From contig NZ_KE383816.1 of assembly GCF_000422305.1 (NCBI RefSeq), positions 174,566-238,565 of the forward strand: a stretch of DNA of 64,000 bases. Direction: 5' to 3'. Positions 62,054 to 64,000 of the stretch are shown piece after piece. A model generated the notes under the pieces. That model did no database searches, was not told the DNA's origin, and was given only the letters and a program-made list of their open reading frames with translations. The first letter of the stretch is position 1; the number at the start of each line of letters is the position of its first letter. This stretch comes from Luteimonas mephitis DSM 12574. Lineage in GTDB: Bacteria; Pseudomonadota; Gammaproteobacteria; Xanthomonadales; Xanthomonadaceae. A program made the position numbers and the translations under genes.

Positions 62054-63673
62054 TTGACGCGCACGCCCCGCCGCCCCGATGCCGCCGAAGACGCGCTGCG
62101 CCGCGAGCTGTACCTGTTCGCGCTGTACCGCACGCTCGAGGCCTCGCTGCTGGCGCTGATCGTGTTCAGCCCCTTCGGCGGCCTGGTCAGCGAGCCGCGC
62201 GACCGGTTCCTGGCCGTGACGGTCGCCATCGCCTACCTGCCGATGGCGCTGGCCCTGCTGCTGGCTTCGCGCCGCGACCATTCCTCGCTCGCCTGGCAGG
62301 CCTGCGTCGGTGTCGGCGTCGACATCCTCGTGGCCGCCCTGATCACCCACGCCATCCCGGGCGCCGCGCCGGGCGTGGCGATGATGCTGCTGTTCAACGT
62401 CGGCGCCGCGGCGCTGCTGGTCCCGCTGCCGCTGGCGATGGCCACGGCCGCCGCCGCCGCCGCCGCGGTGGTGGGCGAGTACCTGTGGAACTCCCTCGCC
62501 GGCGCGCCCAGCGAGCGCCCGCTCGCCGAAGTGCTGATGTTCTCGGTGAGCTTCTTCGCCATGGCCACGGTCAGCAACCTGCTCGGGCGGCAGATGCGCG
62601 AATCCCACGCCGTGGCCGACCTGCGCACCGCCGAAGCCGCCAACCTCAACGAGGTCAACGGCCTGATCATCCGCCGCATGCGCATCGGCGTGCTGCTGGT
62701 CGACGGCGGCGGCTTCGTGCGCCTGGCCAACGAGGCCGCGCTGATGCTGCTGGGCGACATCGACCTCGCCGTCGAAGGCAAGCCGCGCAACCTGCGCGAC
62801 ATCGCGCCCCAGCTCGCCACCCGGCTGCACGACTGGCGCAAGAACGACGTCACCAGCGACGTCCCCATCCAGCTCGGCACCGAGGAACAGGTCGAAGTGC
62901 TGCCCCGCTTCGCCCGCCTGCTGGTCGACGGCGAGACCACGCTGGTGTTCCTCGACGACACCTCGCTGGTCTCGCGCCGCGCCGAGTCGCTGACCCTGGC
63001 CGCGATGGGCCGCTTCTCGGCCAGCCTCGCCCACGAGATCCGCAACCCGCTGGCGGCGATCAGCTACGCCACCCAGCTGCTGGAAGAATCGAACAACCTC
63101 GACGACGGCGACCGCCGCCTGCTGCAGATCGTCCACCAGCAGTGCATGCGCACCAACGGCATCGTCGAAAGCGTGCTCGGCCTGGCCCGGCGCGAGCGCG
63201 CCCAGCCCGAGAACATCGACCTGGTGGCCTTCGTGCGCCGCTTCCTCGACGAATACCTGGAGACGATCCCGCCGGACCTGGACGACATCAAGTTCAGCCA
63301 CGGCATCGCCTCGCTGCCGGTGCTGGTCGACCCGCGCCACCTGCAGCAGGTGCTCACCGTGCTGCTGCAGAACTCGCTGCGCTACGGCCGCATGCCCGGG
63401 CAGCCGGCGCGGGTGATCCTGCGGGTGGAAAAGCGCGGCGACAGCCCGGTGATCGAAGTGCTCGACCGCGGCCCCGGCATCCCCGACGCGGTGGTGGCGC
63501 AGCTGTTCCGCCCGTTCTTCACCACTTCCGAGCACGGCACCGGCCTGGGCCTGTACATCGCCCGCGAACTGTCCCGCGCCAACGGCGCCAACCTCGAATA
63601 CATCGCCGTCCCCGCCGGCGGCGCCTGCTTCCGCCTCACCCTGCCGGGACCGGATGCGCTGCCGCCAGCGTAG
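62054..63673 (+). CDS. pilS: Two-component sensor histidine kinase PilS
   Basis: About 539 residues. Five or six membrane segments (about 20-175), a PAS-like domain at about 200-300 (GVLLVDGGGFVRLANEAALMLLG), the H box FSASLAHEIRNPLAAISYATQLLEE (His near 327), an N box VLLQNSLRYGRMP, and G boxes DRGPGIPDAVV and GTGLGLYIARELSRANGANL. It matches PilS, which with PilR controls pilin expression; pilR would be expected just beyond the window. The TTG at 62054 is the likely start and overlaps the stop of a five-codon frame (62040-62057). The TAG stop is the TAG of a GTAG repeat. Confidence 0.9.
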   Translation: MTRTPRRPDAAEDALRRELYLFALYRTLEASLLALIVFSPFGGLVSEPRDRFLAVTVAIAYLPMALALLLASRRDHSSLAWQACVGVGVDILVAALITHAIPGAAPGVAMMLLFNVGAAALLVPLPLAMATAAAAAAAVVGEYLWNSLAGAPSERPLAEVLMFSVSFFAMATVSNLLGRQMRESHAVADLRTAEAANLNEVNGLIIRRMRIGVLLVDGGGFVRLANEAALMLLGDIDLAVEGKPRNLRDIAPQLATRLHDWRKNDVTSDVPIQLGTEEQVEVLPRFARLLVDGETTLVFLDDTSLVSRRAESLTLAAMGRFSASLAHEIRNPLAAISYATQLLEESNNLDDGDRRLLQIVHQQCMRTNGIVESVLGLARRERAQPENIDLVAFVRRFLDEYLETIPPDLDDIKFSHGIASLPVLVDPRHLQQVLTVLLQNSLRYGRMPGQPARVILRVEKRGDSPVIEVLDRGPGIPDAVVAQLFRPFFTTSEHGTGLGLYIARELSRANGANLEYIAVPAGGACFRLTLPGPDALPPA

Positions 63674-63739
63674 GTCGGGCCTGTGCGCCCGACGACACAC
63701 GATGTGGAGCGGAACGTCGGGGGCGTAGCCCCGACCTAC
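63670..63739. repeat. GTAGGTCGGG-class palindrome after pilS
   Basis: GTAGGTCGGGCCTGTGCGCC at the left and GGGCGTAGCCCCGACCTAC at the right. The first three bases of TAG in the left GTAG are the pilS stop. Confidence 0.85.
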
Positions 63740-64000
63740 GGCGCGCGTCAGATGCGGCAGGCTTTCGTGGGGAGCGGCTCCAGCGGATTCCGCCCACCCT
63801 GCCCGGGCCGGATGCACTGCCGCCGGCGCAGGTCGGGCCTGTGCGCCCGACACCACCGGATCCACGCCCATCCCGCAATTCCCGACCAGCCAGCCCTTCT
63901 CCCGCTTGCGGGAGAAGGTGGCGCGCAGCGCCGGATGAGGGCGCGAGCGCAGCGAGCCCGCATCAACGCCTTGCGCGAGGAACAAACGCGCGCTTCGCTG
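63740..64000. other. Spacer with a degenerate copy of the pilS 3' end
   Basis: 63796-63852 resembles 63640-63694: the last codons of pilS plus the start of the repeat (GCGCAGGTCGGGCCTGTGCG in place of GCGTAGGTCGGGCCTGTGCG). A CCCTTCTCCCGCTTGCGGG repeat follows at 63895-63957. No gene is seen up to the window edge. Confidence 0.65.

Overview
The window is a high-GC (roughly 70%) stretch of a gammaproteobacterial chromosome. It most resembles a member of the Lysobacteraceae/Xanthomonadaceae (Lysobacter, Luteimonas or Xanthomonas relatives). The reasons are the yebC-ruvC-ruvA-ruvB-ybgC-tolQRAB-pal-cpoB-queE-queC-tRNA-Lys order, sucC/sucD lying next to a PilS-type sensor kinase, and many intergenic palindromes of the GTAG (REP/SMAG-like) kind. 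This is mainly core genome. No complete mobile element, CRISPR array or secretion system was seen. Genus and species cannot be fixed from the sequence alone. || Layout: 1-6 kb holds the end of a beta-helix protein and a tightly packed operon encoding PBP1b, a TPR lipoprotein that could be its activator, and a YoaA/DinG-type FeS helicase. 6-13 kb holds a two-domain glycosyltransferase, a membrane-anchored TPR protein, RelA and a small exported protein. 13-20 kb holds hrpA, dps and recQ. 20-21.8 kb is a decayed accessory patch: a small unknown gene, the 3' stub of a CzcA/CusA-type efflux gene, and a broken heptad-repeat reading frame, ending at the 3' end of tRNA-Lys(UUU). 21.9-37 kb is the envelope, recombination and queuosine cluster, with kup and a luciferase-like monooxygenase lying between ruvA and ruvB. 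37-45 kb holds a hydrolase, an I78 inhibitor lipoprotein, an acetyltransferase, aspS, an FmdB zinc ribbon, a lipoprotein, a CPA2 antiporter and an ABC-F ATPase. 45-54.4 kb holds a TonB-dependent receptor, ybaL, clpB with a readable sigma-32 promoter, gloA, a DCC thiol oxidoreductase and a DUF4166-like gene. 54.4-64 kb holds pgeF, rluD, bamD, nadE, a DUF559 gene, sucD-sucC and pilS. || How the genes work together: PBP1b with its lipoprotein, Tol-Pal-CpoB, BamD and RluD/PgeF serve wall synthesis, envelope constriction, outer-membrane assembly and ribosome or peptidoglycan precursor quality. RuvABC, RecQ, YoaA/DinG and HrpA serve nucleic-acid repair and remodelling. RelA, ClpB and Dps serve stress responses. 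|| The most unusual feature is how far short palindromic repeats have entered coding sequence. Perfect or near-perfect palindromes lie in frame inside the helicase gene (twice), the ABC-F gene and the hrpA linker. A GGGAATC-type repeat supplies the C-terminus of RuvB, the N-terminus of YbgC and the N-terminus of RuvC. In at least five genes the TAG stop codon is the TAG of a GTAG palindrome boundary. A separate intergenic module of three hairpins occurs twice with compensatory base changes.
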